From Rhynchopus sp. YZ270_cl-10 (Eukaryota > Euglenozoa > Diplonemea > Diplonemida > Diplonemidae), in NCBI GenBank assembly GCA_964035575.1, contig OZ037920.1:62001-126000 (forward strand): DNA of 64,000 nt, written 5' to 3'. Below the pieces are notes generated by a model, which was given only the letters and a program-made list of their open reading frames with translations, did not search any database and was not told the DNA's origin. Made by a program: the position numbers and the translations under genes. Below, in pieces: positions 40,079-49,483 of this stretch. Within the stretch, counting starts at the first letter, position 1. Each line of letters opens with the position of its first letter.

Positions 40079-41941
40079 CTAGAATCCAGAAACTCTCCTG
40101 TTGTTCTCAGTCATCAGTTGCGACGGGATGTTCAGGTGGGTTCCACCACTGTTTTGTTGAGTGATTTTTTTTTTTTTTTGTGTTGTTTGAAAAAAAAAGT
40201 GAATTTGATAATGTACAAACAACATCACGGACGAAAAAAGTTGACTTGAAATATAACATGACAGTACATGACCCGGTGTACTGGGGTGGAAGAAAGTTGA
40301 TAAGATGAACCTCTCAAGCATATCATGCTTATTCACTTTGACCATCGTTTTCGAATCCGCATCAGCTGTGCGGTCTAAAGAGCTGTACAAACGCCTAGGA
40401 AAACCTAATACAGAGGCACCAAAAAAGGTGAAGTTGATAGTGCAAACGCCTCTGGGACGCAGGCACTCCAAAAAAATATGTCAACCCAGACGAAACAGAA
40501 GACATACCCTGTGGAACCTCCGTCGTACATGCCGTATGCTGCACGCACCGGCTCGCGCTGCGACTCAAGCTCCTGCCACTGCTGCATGACTGCACGCTCC
40601 TCCTCAATGGTCTCGAAGGACTTCTCTGTCGCGTCTTTGTGCACTTCACTGAGCCCCACGCCGTGCAGCGCAGAGGTTCTAAGGGAGGTCACCTCCTCCT
40701 CTGTCAGGTTACGCACCTTCTCTGCGGGCACGCCTGCCCAAAGCTCGCCCGAGGGGATCACAGCGAACTTCTGCACAACGGAGCCAGGCGCAACAATCGA
40801 TTGCGCCTCCACGCGCGCTCCCTCCATGATGGTGGTGCCCGCCCCCACGAAGACGTCGTCGCCGATGGACGCACCCGACACAGAGCAGCACGGCTCAATG
40901 GTCACGTGGCTGCCAATCGTCGTCGCGAAGTTCGGCGACGCACGGATCACACAACGGTCCTGGATGGTTGTGTTGTTGTCAATGACAACGTCGCGCACAT
41001 CAGCCCTGATCACCGTCTGGTAGAACACACCCACATTACGCCCCAGATGCGCGCTTCCAATCACGTTCACGTTCGGTGCAAGGAAGCACGATGCGTCCAC
41101 GAAGGCCGACTTTCCGTGGAACGGTGTAATACGCTTCCAGCTCACGACACGCTCCTTGTGGGTGTTGGAGCCTATCGAGATACATCCGAGTTTGTCAACC
41201 TGATGGGAAGAAGAAAGGTGTATAAGGTGGCTAGGGGGTTGTTATGAAGAGTTTTTTTTTTTTTTGAAAACTTGGTTGTATTAGTGTAGCCACCCTAGAG
41301 TGTGCTCCACTATTTTTTTTACATGCAACTCACATTTTACCATATTTGGTACCCCAGAAATCCAAAATACCAAGTACGCGAACAACTACACACTAAGTAC
41401 GCAAGAAGTACGCAATATGGGGTCGTCAGGAGCACCAATATTTGCCTTTTTTCCCCCTTGAGGATAAAAAAAGCTCAAGGGGATTTGCCGCCTTTTCAGC
41501 GTACCGTAAAAATATTTATTCTGGGCCGGAACAAAACTGGAACACCCCAAAAAATCGTCGATTGTTCCAGTTTTGTTCCGTACCAGCATTGTTTTGGGGG
41601 GGTATCCGTGCCTTGTAAAAAAAAACGAGGAGTGCGACGAATTTTTTTTTCCCAAAGATGCACTATGCACCTGGGTGGGGTGGGAATGGGGATAAAAATT
41701 CTACCCCAACAGAACTGTTCTGGGCCGGAACAAAACTGGGACACCCCCAAAAACCCCAAGTGTTCCAGTTTTGTTCCGGTCCAGTATACTTCAGTCTCAG
41801 AATAGTTACAGCCCAGAATAAATATTTTTACGGTACATCTCAATGATTCAAAAAGGTGGTGGTGGTGGTGGTTGGCCATACATGGTACGCAAACTCTCTG
41901 CACGCAAACCCAAACCCTCTCATGAAGTAACTGAGTGACAT
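40079..41941 (-). CDS. Gamma-carbonic-anhydrase-like protein lacking zinc histidines
   Basis: Three exons: 41941-41882, 41199-40508, 40148-40079 (GTATGG and GTATGT donors, CAG acceptors; phases 0 and 2), 273 residues. The 20-residue first exon (MSLSYFMRGFGFACREFAYH) joins VDKLGC, matching the family pattern LxxxGxAxRExGxALDRLG seen in mitochondrial gamma-CAs. Left-handed beta-helix hexapeptides follow (NVNVIGSAHLGRNV, ASIGDDVFVGAGTTIMEGA). Gamma-CAs bind zinc with three histidines; here the sites read VIRAS and VTIEPCCSVSGAS, so the ligands are missing, as in the CA-like (CAL) subunits of respiratory complex I. A structural complex I role is likely by homology. Introns 1 (682 nt) and 2 (359 nt) are packed with repeats. 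Confidence 0.9.
40244..40283 (+). repeat. Hairpin family C, variant
   Basis: CTTGAAATATAACATGACAG is followed by TACATGACCCGGTGTACTGG. Consensus left arm, altered loop. Confidence 0.55.
40296..40340 (+). repeat. Hairpin family A, variant
   Basis: GTTGATAAGATGAACCTCTC is followed by AAGCATATCATGCTTATTCA and CTTTG. The inner stem has shifted to AAGCAT/ATGCTT, a different pairing in the same frame. Confidence 0.65.
40430..40467 (+). repeat. Hairpin family D
   Basis: Identical to the copy at 13297-13334 across 38 nt. Confidence 0.85.
41264..41312 (+). repeat. Hairpin family E, copy 5
   Basis: CTAGAGTG subtype, same as 11482-11530, preceded by a T(14) run. Confidence 0.9.
41346..41438. mobile_element. 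Short TIR element, TTGG...CCAA type (93 bp)
   Basis: Ends TTGGTACCCCAGAAA and GTCAGGAGCACCAA, flanked on both sides by TAT. The interior has GTACGC units. It is a reduced, inverted relative of the element at 49057-49236. Confidence 0.65.
41501..41836. mobile_element. MITE with 23+ bp terminal inverted repeats and TA target site
   Basis: The left end is CCGTAAAAATATTTATTCTG followed by GGC, the right end its exact reverse complement, each bordered by TA within GTAC. Just inside each end is a nested hairpin with arms CGGAACAAAACTGGAACA and TGTTCCAGTTTTGTTCCG (41524-41580 and 41718-41782). No coding capacity. TA target sites are typical of Tc1/mariner-type MITEs. Confidence 0.85.
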
Positions 41942-42606
41942 TGTTATTTAGTTATTGTTTGATTTTTTTTTTTTGGGGGGGGGGAAGGGGAGGGGGAGCG
42001 CGCGTTGCCCCTCTGCACGCCTGCAGGTGAACGAAACGGAATTAGCAGGGTGACTGTCCTACAGGGAGAGGTGGATGTGGTGCCTAGTGTGGTGTGGTGT
42101 GGTGTGGTATGGTATGTGGGGGAATTGCTCTGATGATCAAGGAACGACAGTGCGGGATAAATGAAGGGAGAAAAAAAGACAAAAATGGTATCGGTAGGTA
42201 AGTAAAGTTGTTTTCGTTGATTGCACAAATCCTCCTGTTTGGGGGATGATTGGCGAACCGTACCGGTAATACTATTTCTCCTTTAAAGCAAGCTTCGTAG
42301 GAATAACAAAAAAAAAATGAGATCTGATTTTTCGGTTACCAGTCATCATGTTCCCCCTACCCCTCCCAAGCCCAGACCGTATTTTTTCCCTTTATGCCGT
42401 GGAAACGGGGAAAGAAGGAGAAACACGCGAGGAAATCAAAAAAAAAAATTGGTCCACCCGATGGTGAGACAGAAACAGATAAGGGGGAGAGAAGACAAAT
42501 GTGAAATATGGGAATCCCCAACTCCATACAGTACCACCTTCCCCCCCCTCCCCAATGGCTTTGCGGTCTGAGCCTTTTTTTTTGCACCCATTCGAACCCA
42601 AAAAAC
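41942..42606. other. Spacer, no gene seen
   Basis: Contains a short GGTGT repeat (42084-42112) and homopolymers. No hairpin family copy was recognised. Confidence 0.55.
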
Positions 42607-45600
42607 TCACATTGGCAGTAATGGTGCTTCAGGTTCCCTTTTGTCGACCTGCTGGCGGATAGCCCTGCACCTTAGCGCTCTGTACAGCAGTCCGTCGGGT
42701 TTGCTCACAAATGGGTCGAGCAGAGAGAGCTTTGTGCCTTCTCCCTTCGCGAGGAGGACGCTGGAAGGTTTGAGGGGGAGCACGATGCCGACTGTCGTGC
42801 AGGTGTATCGCATGCTGCCTGAGGCCTCGTCGACGGCCCAGGTGAGGGGGATGTCCTCGAGGAGAGGCCAGTTGCTGAGAACGGAGTCTAGGTAGCCTCG
42901 TAACGCTATGGTGCGGTTTTTCTTGAGCGCAGCTGCGACGTCGTTGCGGTAGACGCCGAACCGTGCACCCTGCCGCGCCTCTTTGTCTTCTATCTGCCGG
43001 TTCGTCAGCTTCACCTTCCGCTTCCTCGACAATGACGACGCCGGCCGCGACTGCCCCACCGGCCACGCAATCGCCACCACAGCCTCCCCCTCTTCATTGT
43101 CACTATCCACTACCGGCTTTGCAATCTCTCTTGTACAGTATGCGGTTGTACGCACCAATTCCGGCCGAAATCGTTTTAATAGGATGGACAACACTGTAGG
43201 GTTTAACGCCTGCAAAGCAAGAGGTTGCTCCAAATAGAAGTCGGAGCGCGACTCCCCTATGAAGTGGCTGTACGCAGCGTAGCAGAGCTCCGAGATGAAC
43301 TGATGGATCTCCGCGAGGTTTGCCTCTACCGTGTCGAAGACTGCGCGCCGTTCTGCTGTGGTCATTGTGGTGAACGTTTGGTTCATGGACTTCTCGTTGA
43401 GGCCGGAGAGGAAGGCTGCATCGTGCTCCCCGTCATGCGGGGGTTCGCCTGCGTAGACAGACTCTCGCTCAATTTTTTCTCTTTGTTTTTCCATGGAAAC
43501 GGCTCCAGGGTAGGCCAGACCTGCTGCCATCAGCTCTTCTGGGGATAGAGGTTGGATGGTGTTGTGTTCGGACACCATAGGCAAAGGGGCTGTCATATGC
43601 GCACCACCGATCTCCTCAGAAAGGGAGGGCGCGTCGTTGTTGTCGTCGCTTTGCTCCTCTTCGTCCTCCTCATCCTCGGTCGACGTTGCCCCCGCCGCAT
43701 TGCTGATATGGGAGTGAACGTCGGAGGGGCTGTGTTGGAGGTGTATCGACTTCGAGGCTGCTCTCGAGATGGTGTCTTCTGCCACGCTTTGCTTTCGTTT
43801 GGCAATCCGAGGAGAGGACGGAACCGACTGCACCTTATCCCCTAAAGGAAAGGTTTTTTGAGGTACCGCAGGGGCCAGACTGCGTATCGTATCCATCCTA
43901 ACTGGGGTGTCAAATTGAGGGGTACCTCCACCCCCCGCAGGAGGCCGGATCAGCACACTCCCTGCCACCACGGCATTCGTTTTGTGCGCATTTCGGACTA
44001 CCTGCGGAAGTTGTTGCTGCTGTGGGATGCCCTGTTGGCTCATCGGGGTGGGATTGTCTGTATGAGAGATATTCGGTCCTACAGTAGGTGAAGGGCTATG
44101 CATGGCAACCTGCGGTACCATGCTTGGGAGCACAACGTCCACAACGCTGTTATTGTAGAAGCGGTAGTTGCTTGCGGCATAGTCCTCTGCCGGGTGGCGA
44201 CTCTGCTTGCTGTTAAGGATGTTAACGGAGTAGGACGCAGCATGCGTCGTCGGGGAGGAGATGGACACCAACCCGGTATTGGTTTTGCCACGCCGCCCTG
44301 TGTCCTCCGCTACGTCACCTTGGTAAGGGGAGACCGGGAGGGGCTGCTGCTGAAGGAAGCGTGGGTGGGTCAGCAGAATGCTTTCGTCCGCAACCGGGGG
44401 TGCATCCTGGGGAAGCACTTCGCATCGATGCTGTCGGAGGAAGAGACGTTTTTTTTCGATACTTTCCTTTCGAATCCGCTCCTCAACCTCCAAGGCGCGA
44501 GCTCGTTCTGCGTCAGGTTCTGCCATGCGTACTGCAGGGGATACCACGTCGTTCCCCTTCTTCTGCGCACCACAGTGCAGGTAGTTGTTCCTGCCGACAC
44601 CATAGGTGAAGGCGTACACCTTAGCTGCATTGGGGGCTGGGGGCGAGGCAGAGCCGCTTCGTTTGGCTTCGGTCTCGGAGAAGGATTGCCTCTGTGGGAC
44701 AGTGTGTGTCTCATCGGGGATGGGCTGTGGGATCGGAGGGGGTGGTGGTGGTGGCGGTGGTGTGGCTGGGTTGTTGCGTTCCCCGAACTGTTTCCACGCG
44801 GCGCGACGTTGTTGTTTGGTGACATCGTCCTCGGCGGTGCGGGGGATACGTCCCAGGGGTGCGCCTCCTGGGTGCTTGGCAGGAAAGGAGGAGATGGGTG
44901 ACGCAGAACGCTGGGGTGTCTGTGGGTGTGCGGTGTCGTCCTCTGTCTTGTGGGTGGTGCGTTCTCGTGTTGCATCAAGGCGAGCGCGTGTGCGTCCAAG
45001 GACACCCATCATTCCTTTGCTATTGTTCATGCTCGCTGCTCTGTTTAACGCAGAAATGACATTAATATGTTTCGCCGTCTCCTGGCGTCCTGCCTCTTCC
45101 TTGTCCTGTTCGGTCTTCCGTTTTGCCTCCAGCTTCTTCTTGCACAGCAATGCGACTGTTGTGGTGCACTTTGCTACTGTTGTGTTACGCTGCGGTGTCA
45201 CCCCCTTTTTGCATGCGTTGGTGTCGGTACACGGCAGCGAATCTGCGAAGACGGCGTTCATCAGAAGGCTTTTGCTCTTCTTCTCACCTTCCTTCAACAT
45301 CACACTAAGGGAACGGTGGTCATGCCGGCGCAGTGTGTAGTCCCCTCTGGTGTTCGCGGAGACGACGTTGTGCGGTCCATAGTAGCCGTCTGCACGACCA
45401 CTAAGGAGTTTGACGGTAAGGTTGATTGGCGAGGTGATGTCGAGGGTGCCGTTTTTGGGTTCAACGACGCGGACGGAGGAGGAGAAGAGGAGGCGCAGGT
45501 TGTTGCTGCAGTCGACCTTGAAGTAGAGGACCATGCGTGCGATTTGGAGGTGGTCTGTCGAGAGGAAGTGCTGCACGATGAGGAGACACTGCTCCTGCAG

Positions 45601-46215
45601 CAGGGCACGCACAGTCTCGCTCACAGAGGAGACGATACAGTCTGTGGAATCCGCCTCAAATGTCACTGCCCGCGTCGTTGGGTTGACATGCCGGTCCGAC
45701 AACGAATGCCTGTTTCTCAGCAACTCTGTCACCATAAAATTCGGCGACCACGTGCACACAATGACATTGTTCGACAGCGACCTCGGTTTGACAAACTTCT
45801 GGAGCAGCCCCTTCGGCTTCTGCATCTGAGAGTGGAGGAAGGCCTTCAGCATGGGTGGGGTGAAGTATGATACGATGCCCTTTTCGCTGACGTCGCGCCC
45901 AGAGATGGTGAGGAACACTGCACAGATTTCACTTTCCGCACAGTCGCGCAGCATCGTCTGCTTAATGGTGTCCAGCACGCAGTCCTTCCCTACACGCTTC
46001 TTTACCTCGACATAGCGCTTCTTGTTGCCCCCCTCACCAGGCCGCATCACACGCTCGCTGAGGTACCACGCCTTTGCAAAGCCCTGTTCAAAGAGCGCTG
46101 TCGACGGAATGCACACCCGCGCAGAACTGAGCCCTTTGTTCTCCTTCGCAAGGTGGTCGAACAGCGCGGCAGACACACCGTCCCCCTCCAGGGGATGCAC
46201 CGTGCCTACGAACAT
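42607..46215 (-). CDS. Large protein of unknown function (1202 residues)
   Basis: Single uninterrupted frame. Residues 1-350 look folded and conserved in style, with segments such as VCIPSTALFEQGFAKAWYLS and LQIARMVLYFKVDCSNNLRL; an AG directly precedes the ATG. Residues 380-960 are mostly disordered: lysine/glutamate-rich, then a proline run after NNPAT (about 490), glutamine and serine-rich parts, and an acidic block (EDEEDEEEQSDDNND). Residues 970-1202 are again folded, with a helical region (EIHQFISELCYAAYSHFIG) and a basic patch RKRKVKLTNRQIEDKEARQG. I do not recognise the family. The architecture suits a large scaffold or flagellar/cytoskeletal protein, but nothing in the sequence proves that. 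Confidence 0.8.
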   Translation of the reverse strand: MFVGTVHPLEGDGVSAALFDHLAKENKGLSSARVCIPSTALFEQGFAKAWYLSERVMRPGEGGNKKRYVEVKKRVGKDCVLDTIKQTMLRDCAESEICAVFLTISGRDVSEKGIVSYFTPPMLKAFLHSQMQKPKGLLQKFVKPRSLSNNVIVCTWSPNFMVTELLRNRHSLSDRHVNPTTRAVTFEADSTDCIVSSVSETVRALLQEQCLLIVQHFLSTDHLQIARMVLYFKVDCSNNLRLLFSSSVRVVEPKNGTLDITSPINLTVKLLSGRADGYYGPHNVVSANTRGDYTLRRHDHRSLSVMLKEGEKKSKSLLMNAVFADSLPCTDTNACKKGVTPQRNTTVAKCTTTVALLCKKKLEAKRKTEQDKEEAGRQETAKHINVISALNRAASMNNSKGMMGVLGRTRARLDATRERTTHKTEDDTAHPQTPQRSASPISSFPAKHPGGAPLGRIPRTAEDDVTKQQRRAAWKQFGERNNPATPPPPPPPPPIPQPIPDETHTVPQRQSFSETEAKRSGSASPPAPNAAKVYAFTYGVGRNNYLHCGAQKKGNDVVSPAVRMAEPDAERARALEVEERIRKESIEKKRLFLRQHRCEVLPQDAPPVADESILLTHPRFLQQQPLPVSPYQGDVAEDTGRRGKTNTGLVSISSPTTHAASYSVNILNSKQSRHPAEDYAASNYRFYNNSVVDVVLPSMVPQVAMHSPSPTVGPNISHTDNPTPMSQQGIPQQQQLPQVVRNAHKTNAVVAGSVLIRPPAGGGGTPQFDTPVRMDTIRSLAPAVPQKTFPLGDKVQSVPSSPRIAKRKQSVAEDTISRAASKSIHLQHSPSDVHSHISNAAGATSTEDEEDEEEQSDDNNDAPSLSEEIGGAHMTAPLPMVSEHNTIQPLSPEELMAAGLAYPGAVSMEKQREKIERESVYAGEPPHDGEHDAAFLSGLNEKSMNQTFTTMTTAERRAVFDTVEANLAEIHQFISELCYAAYSHFIGESRSDFYLEQPLALQALNPTVLSILLKRFRPELVRTTAYCTREIAKPVVDSDNEEGEAVVAIAWPVGQSRPASSLSRKRKVKLTNRQIEDKEARQGARFGVYRNDVAAALKKNRTIALRGYLDSVLSNWPLLEDIPLTWAVDEASGSMRYTCTTVGIVLPLKPSSVLLAKGEGTKLSLLDPFVSKPDGLLYRALRCRAIRQQVDKREPEAPLLPM

Positions 46216-46354
46216 CTAATCTCTTCAAAATTAGGGAAATTTTAGGGAATGTTAGGCAGGGGCTTGCATTGGGTTAGTGGGGGGTTGGAGTGTCTGTAAG
46301 GAAAGTGGGTGGGTGAAAGAGAGGGGTTAAGGGCAAGCTGATATCAAAGAACAG

Positions 46355-46756
46355 CTAAGAAGTGTTCTTTGAAAAGCTAGGGGGTGCAAAATGCTCTTTC
46401 TGAATGGCTTCGGCAGTATTCGGCAGGATGATCTTCGTTGGCATTGACACAAATGGCTTCTTAGAAGGTGCTGTACTAAGTGTGCTCAGAGTGCTGCCAG
46501 GCTTTTGAATGACTATCGTGACGTCCTCTCCTGAGGCTTTTGTTGGGTTGGTGGGGCGAAAAAAAGGTGAATGAGGTGTCCAGTAGATTAGTTTCCTATA
46601 CTTTCAGTTCACAGAATTAAAAGTATCTGAGAGGGTCAACACATTCGCAGATGAAACTCCATTTCCAGGTCCTCGCTTGACCCAGAACAGCTGGTAGGAG
46701 GAGCCAAGGATGTGGCCGCCAAGGAAAACGTTGCGGAAAAGCCAGTCGTTAGTGTA
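46355..46756 (-). pseudogene. Coding-like remnant or 3' part of an unrecognised host gene
   Basis: After an acceptor-like AACCCCAG (46757) a frame reads YTNDWLFRNVFLGGHILG and continues SSYQLFWVKRGPGNG, then meets a TGA inside a family G hairpin. The same frame continues beyond it as TNPTKASGEDVTIVIQKPG and ends in TAG at 46355. Codon choice is like real genes. No upstream exon was found in the next 2.7 kb, so this is either the end of a gene whose 5' exon I missed or a broken gene interrupted by the hairpin. The family is not recognised. Confidence 0.4.
46598..46626 (+). repeat. Hairpin family G inside the coding-like frame
   Basis: ATACTTTCAGTTCACAGAAT then TAAAAGTAT, nearly identical to 39341-39369. 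Confidence 0.85.
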
Positions 46757-47215
46757 CTGGGGTTAATTGAGTGAGGGTTGGGTGGATAAAAAAGTTGTGT
46801 AGGTTTTTTTTTTTTTATAGGATGTGAAAAATGATCTGTTATTCAGATCACAGTTTTTTTCTTCTGAAATATTATCAAAACCTGGTGTGGGTGTTTTCGG
46901 ATGTAGGGGGACTAGCTGGTTCAATAGAGAGAACCTGAACGGAAGAATGGAAAATACAAGATTGACCATTCGCAAACAAAAGGGAGACCTACGGAAAACA
47001 GCAACATATTCACACATTAATTTCAATAATAAAAAAAGGGAGGAAAAACTTGGAATAAGCAATGTTTGCTAGTCATAAAAATGGGATAAAGATTGACCGA
47101 AAAACAAACTAGCAAAAATGCAAAGGAAAACAAACTAAAAAATAAAAACACACAGACACCCCAACTATTCACGAGGGCCAGTACGCTTTTGTTCCCCGTC
47201 AACAACAGATGGAAA

Positions 47216-47256
47216 GTTGAAAAGGTGAATCTGAGCCTCTCGTGATTAGCCACCTT
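47216..47256 (+). repeat. Hairpin family A
   Basis: GTTGAAAAGGTGAATCTGAG is followed by CCTCTCGTGATTAGCCACCTT. AAGGTG pairs with CACCTT; the inner stem is CTGAGC/GATTAG with one mismatch. Confidence 0.75.
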
Positions 47257-47390
47257 GCAAAAGACGCTGCAATAATGGAAGGGAAAAATAATGATTTTTT
47301 TTGAAAAATTTCCTCTTCTTTCGTTGTGTCAAAAAAAGGTTGGGCAAAGTTGTTGGGGACGGGTGTAGATTAATTTCCCCATCACCCTAC

Positions 47391-47495
47391 CAACCCAACA
47401 GCTTTACTGATGCCATCATGAACTCTATTCAAATATGCATGACGGCAAGTTTTGGTGCAGCAGCTGGCTTAGTATCAAGCCTAGTAAACTGCTAA
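47391..47495 (+). other. Possible terminal exon on the plus strand
   Basis: A pyrimidine tract and CCAACCCAACAG acceptor-like site precede a frame reading FTDAIMNSIQICMTASFGAA and AGLVSSLVNC then stop. It could encode a C-terminal hydrophobic segment, but no upstream exon was found. Confidence 0.25.
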
Positions 47496-47543
47496 CTCAA
47501 ACTGCGCACCTGATTCCGTGAAGGGAACGGAAATAAAAGAAAG

Positions 47544-47578
47544 GTTTATAAGATGACGCTAAGTCGCTTAGTCACCTT
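47544..47578 (+). repeat. Hairpin family A, short loop
   Basis: GTTTATAAGATGACGCTAAG is followed by TCGCTTAGTCACCTT. The loop is shortened but the CTAAG/CTTAG stem is kept. Confidence 0.75.
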
Positions 47579-47604
47579 GATTAGACACACAACGAAAGAG
47601 AAAA

Positions 47605-47641
47605 GTTCGGTAAAATGAACCTAAGCGAAGCTCAGTTACCT
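47605..47641 (+). repeat. Hairpin family A, variant loop
   Basis: GTTCGGTAAAATGAACCTAA is followed by GCGAAGCTCAGTTACCTAT, 27 bp from the preceding copy. Confidence 0.65.
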
Positions 47642-48223
47642 ATAAAATGAAAGCAAAAGTATTTCAACATAAAATGAAGTAAACAATCCAACCAGTGGAA
47701 TGATGAAACGGTGCGTATAAAAATACACAAAACAAAACATAAAGTGAAGAAGATACAAATGGGTATCTTCCAAAGCCAAAGAAGGAAACACGAGATTCGC
47801 TGGCAAATAGTAATGGACGAAAACGTTGAAAAATTGCTTTTTTTTTTGAAAACTACAAAAATGCATTCAGGGGTTAAGTTAGCTTTTTTTTTTTTCTCGC
47901 TGAGTCGGGTTTTCTGGGTTTTTTCGGGTTTTCTGGATTTTGCGAAAAATAACCCATTCCCTCCGCGAGCGCAGCGAGCGGGAAAATTTTTAAGGTGCAC
48001 CTCCGCGAGCGTAGCGAGCGAAATTTTTTTTTCGCAATTTTTGGGCAAAGTTCAAAAATCCCACCAAAAAGTGGGGGACCCTGGGGCAGTGTAGTCTAGC
48101 TTGCCCAAACTGCTAGTGCATCGGCACTACCTATTTAATTTTGAAAATTTTCTTGCTAGTGCCGGGCACTACCACTTTTTTTTTCCTTTTTTCAGAAAGT
48201 TTACACTTGCCAGGCACGCAGAG

Positions 48224-48740
48224 ACATAAGCCTCTGAGAGTGACCAGAACTGGCCTCATGAACAAAGTGACCCCGTCACAGCCAAAGCGCGACTCAATTG
48301 ATCAAACGCCGAAGGAAAAGGAAACATGCAGCATGGCGAAATAATAAAAGTAGCGTACCGTGCGCCTGCGGCGCAAATTTGCAACCCACCTTCCCATGAC
48401 ATCGTATGGCTGTAAAAATGTACAATTTTAAGCGCAGTTTTTTGAATTATTGCGTACCCTGGCTTCGCCAGGAACTTTGATGCTATGACCACCGTTTCTT
48501 TTTGTACATGTACTGAGGTTACTGATAATTCGTGTCTGGTGCAAATATCAATGAAGTTGAACTCCGCAGTTGGATACCCGAGGAATTCTTACATTCCGCC
48601 GGGGCCCCGAATTTGAGCTGGGCCGGGCTCGACCGAGTTTTGAACCTAGCGTTTTTATTATTTTTTTTTTTATTTGCAAAAAAGTGGTAGTGCATGGCAC
48701 TAGCTTTTTATTTTTTTGGAAATCTCAGGGACTACGCTGC
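48224..48740 (+). repeat. Dispersed repeat R3, copy b
   Basis: Matches copy a (9108-9545) for about 400 bp and has additional homology to copy c on its left side from about 47990: the GTAGTGCCGGGCACTACC-type segment and CTCCGCGAGCG motifs. Confidence 0.85.
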
Positions 48741-49056
48741 CCTGGGGGGTTTTTGGATTTGTCCTAACAATTTTGGAGCATAAATTTGAAGAACAGGACT
48801 GGTGTACCCCTCACCGACCTCAGTTCCCACGTCCTGCCTCACCCGCACACTCGCAACACTAGTACTTAACCCGAAGTTCGCCAGAGATCCCTGTTGCCTC
48901 TTCATATGAATAATTCCCAGTTCTGACGGGAGGTTTGTTTGGGTCGGGAGGATTTTTTTTCTTAGAGGGTGGGGTGGGAGGGGCTCCGCCCCCACCCCTA
49001 CCCCACCTTCCCAGCCTACACCACCCAAAAATTTGGATTTTTTTTTTTTTTCAGAT

Positions 49057-49236
49057 TTGGTGCTCCTGAAAACCCCATTTTGCGTACTTGTTGTGTACTT
49101 GCTGCGTACTTGTTGCGCACTTTGTGCACGAAAAAAAAAATACAGGAATACCCTATATTGCGTACTTGTTGCGTACTTGTTGCGTACTTAGTGCGTAGTT
49201 GTTGCGTACTTGGTATTTTTTATTTCAGGAGCACCA
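49057..49236. mobile_element. Short TIR element with tandem GCGTACTTGTT core (180 bp)
   Basis: TTGGTGCTCCTGAAA at the left and TTTCAGGAGCACCAA at the right form exact 15 bp terminal inverted repeats, flanked by the 3 bp direct repeat GAT. The centre holds about eight units of the 11-mer GCGTACTTGTT. Confidence 0.8.
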
Positions 49237-49483
49237 AGATTCCATTTTTTTTTTTTTTTTTGAAAAACCCGAAAACCCGAAAACCGGGTTTTGAAAACCC
49301 AGAAACCCGCCCTAACTTAACCCCTGAATGCATTGTGCAAGACACACCTGAGGATGCAACTCCACAACAAAAAAAATTATAGCTTTTTCCTTGCCTTTTT
49401 CCATGCTGGTTCAGAAACATTACTCTATTTGCCACCTCCGTTTCTAATATTTCACAAAAAAAAAACAAAAAAAAAAAAGATGT

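Larger units (their letters stand above)
40149..40507 (-). other. Intron 2 of the gamma-CA-like gene, carrying hairpins D, A and C
   Basis: The donor GTATGTC follows ACA GG and the acceptor AAAACAG precedes TGGTGGAACC. Within 230 bp it holds one family D, one family A and one family C hairpin. Confidence 0.8.
41200..41881 (-). other. Intron 1 of the gamma-CA-like gene, made of mobile repeats
   Basis: The donor GTATGG follows the codon CAT and the acceptor CCCATCAG precedes GTT GAC. One family E hairpin and two terminal-inverted-repeat elements occupy about 480 of its 682 nt. Confidence 0.8.
46757..49483. other. Spacer with hairpins, R3 and a TIR element
   Basis: 46800-47200 is A-rich with no recognised feature. 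47640-47950 is likewise empty. CGCGAGCGCAGCGAGCG-type GC motifs occur at 47961 and 48003. Confidence 0.6.

Noticed and set aside
40405-40507. Open C-terminal extension of the gamma-CA-like frame through a family D hairpin
   Set aside because: GTATGTC at 40507 is a good donor and the spliced exon at 40148-40079 keeps phase; the extension would translate a dispersed repeat.
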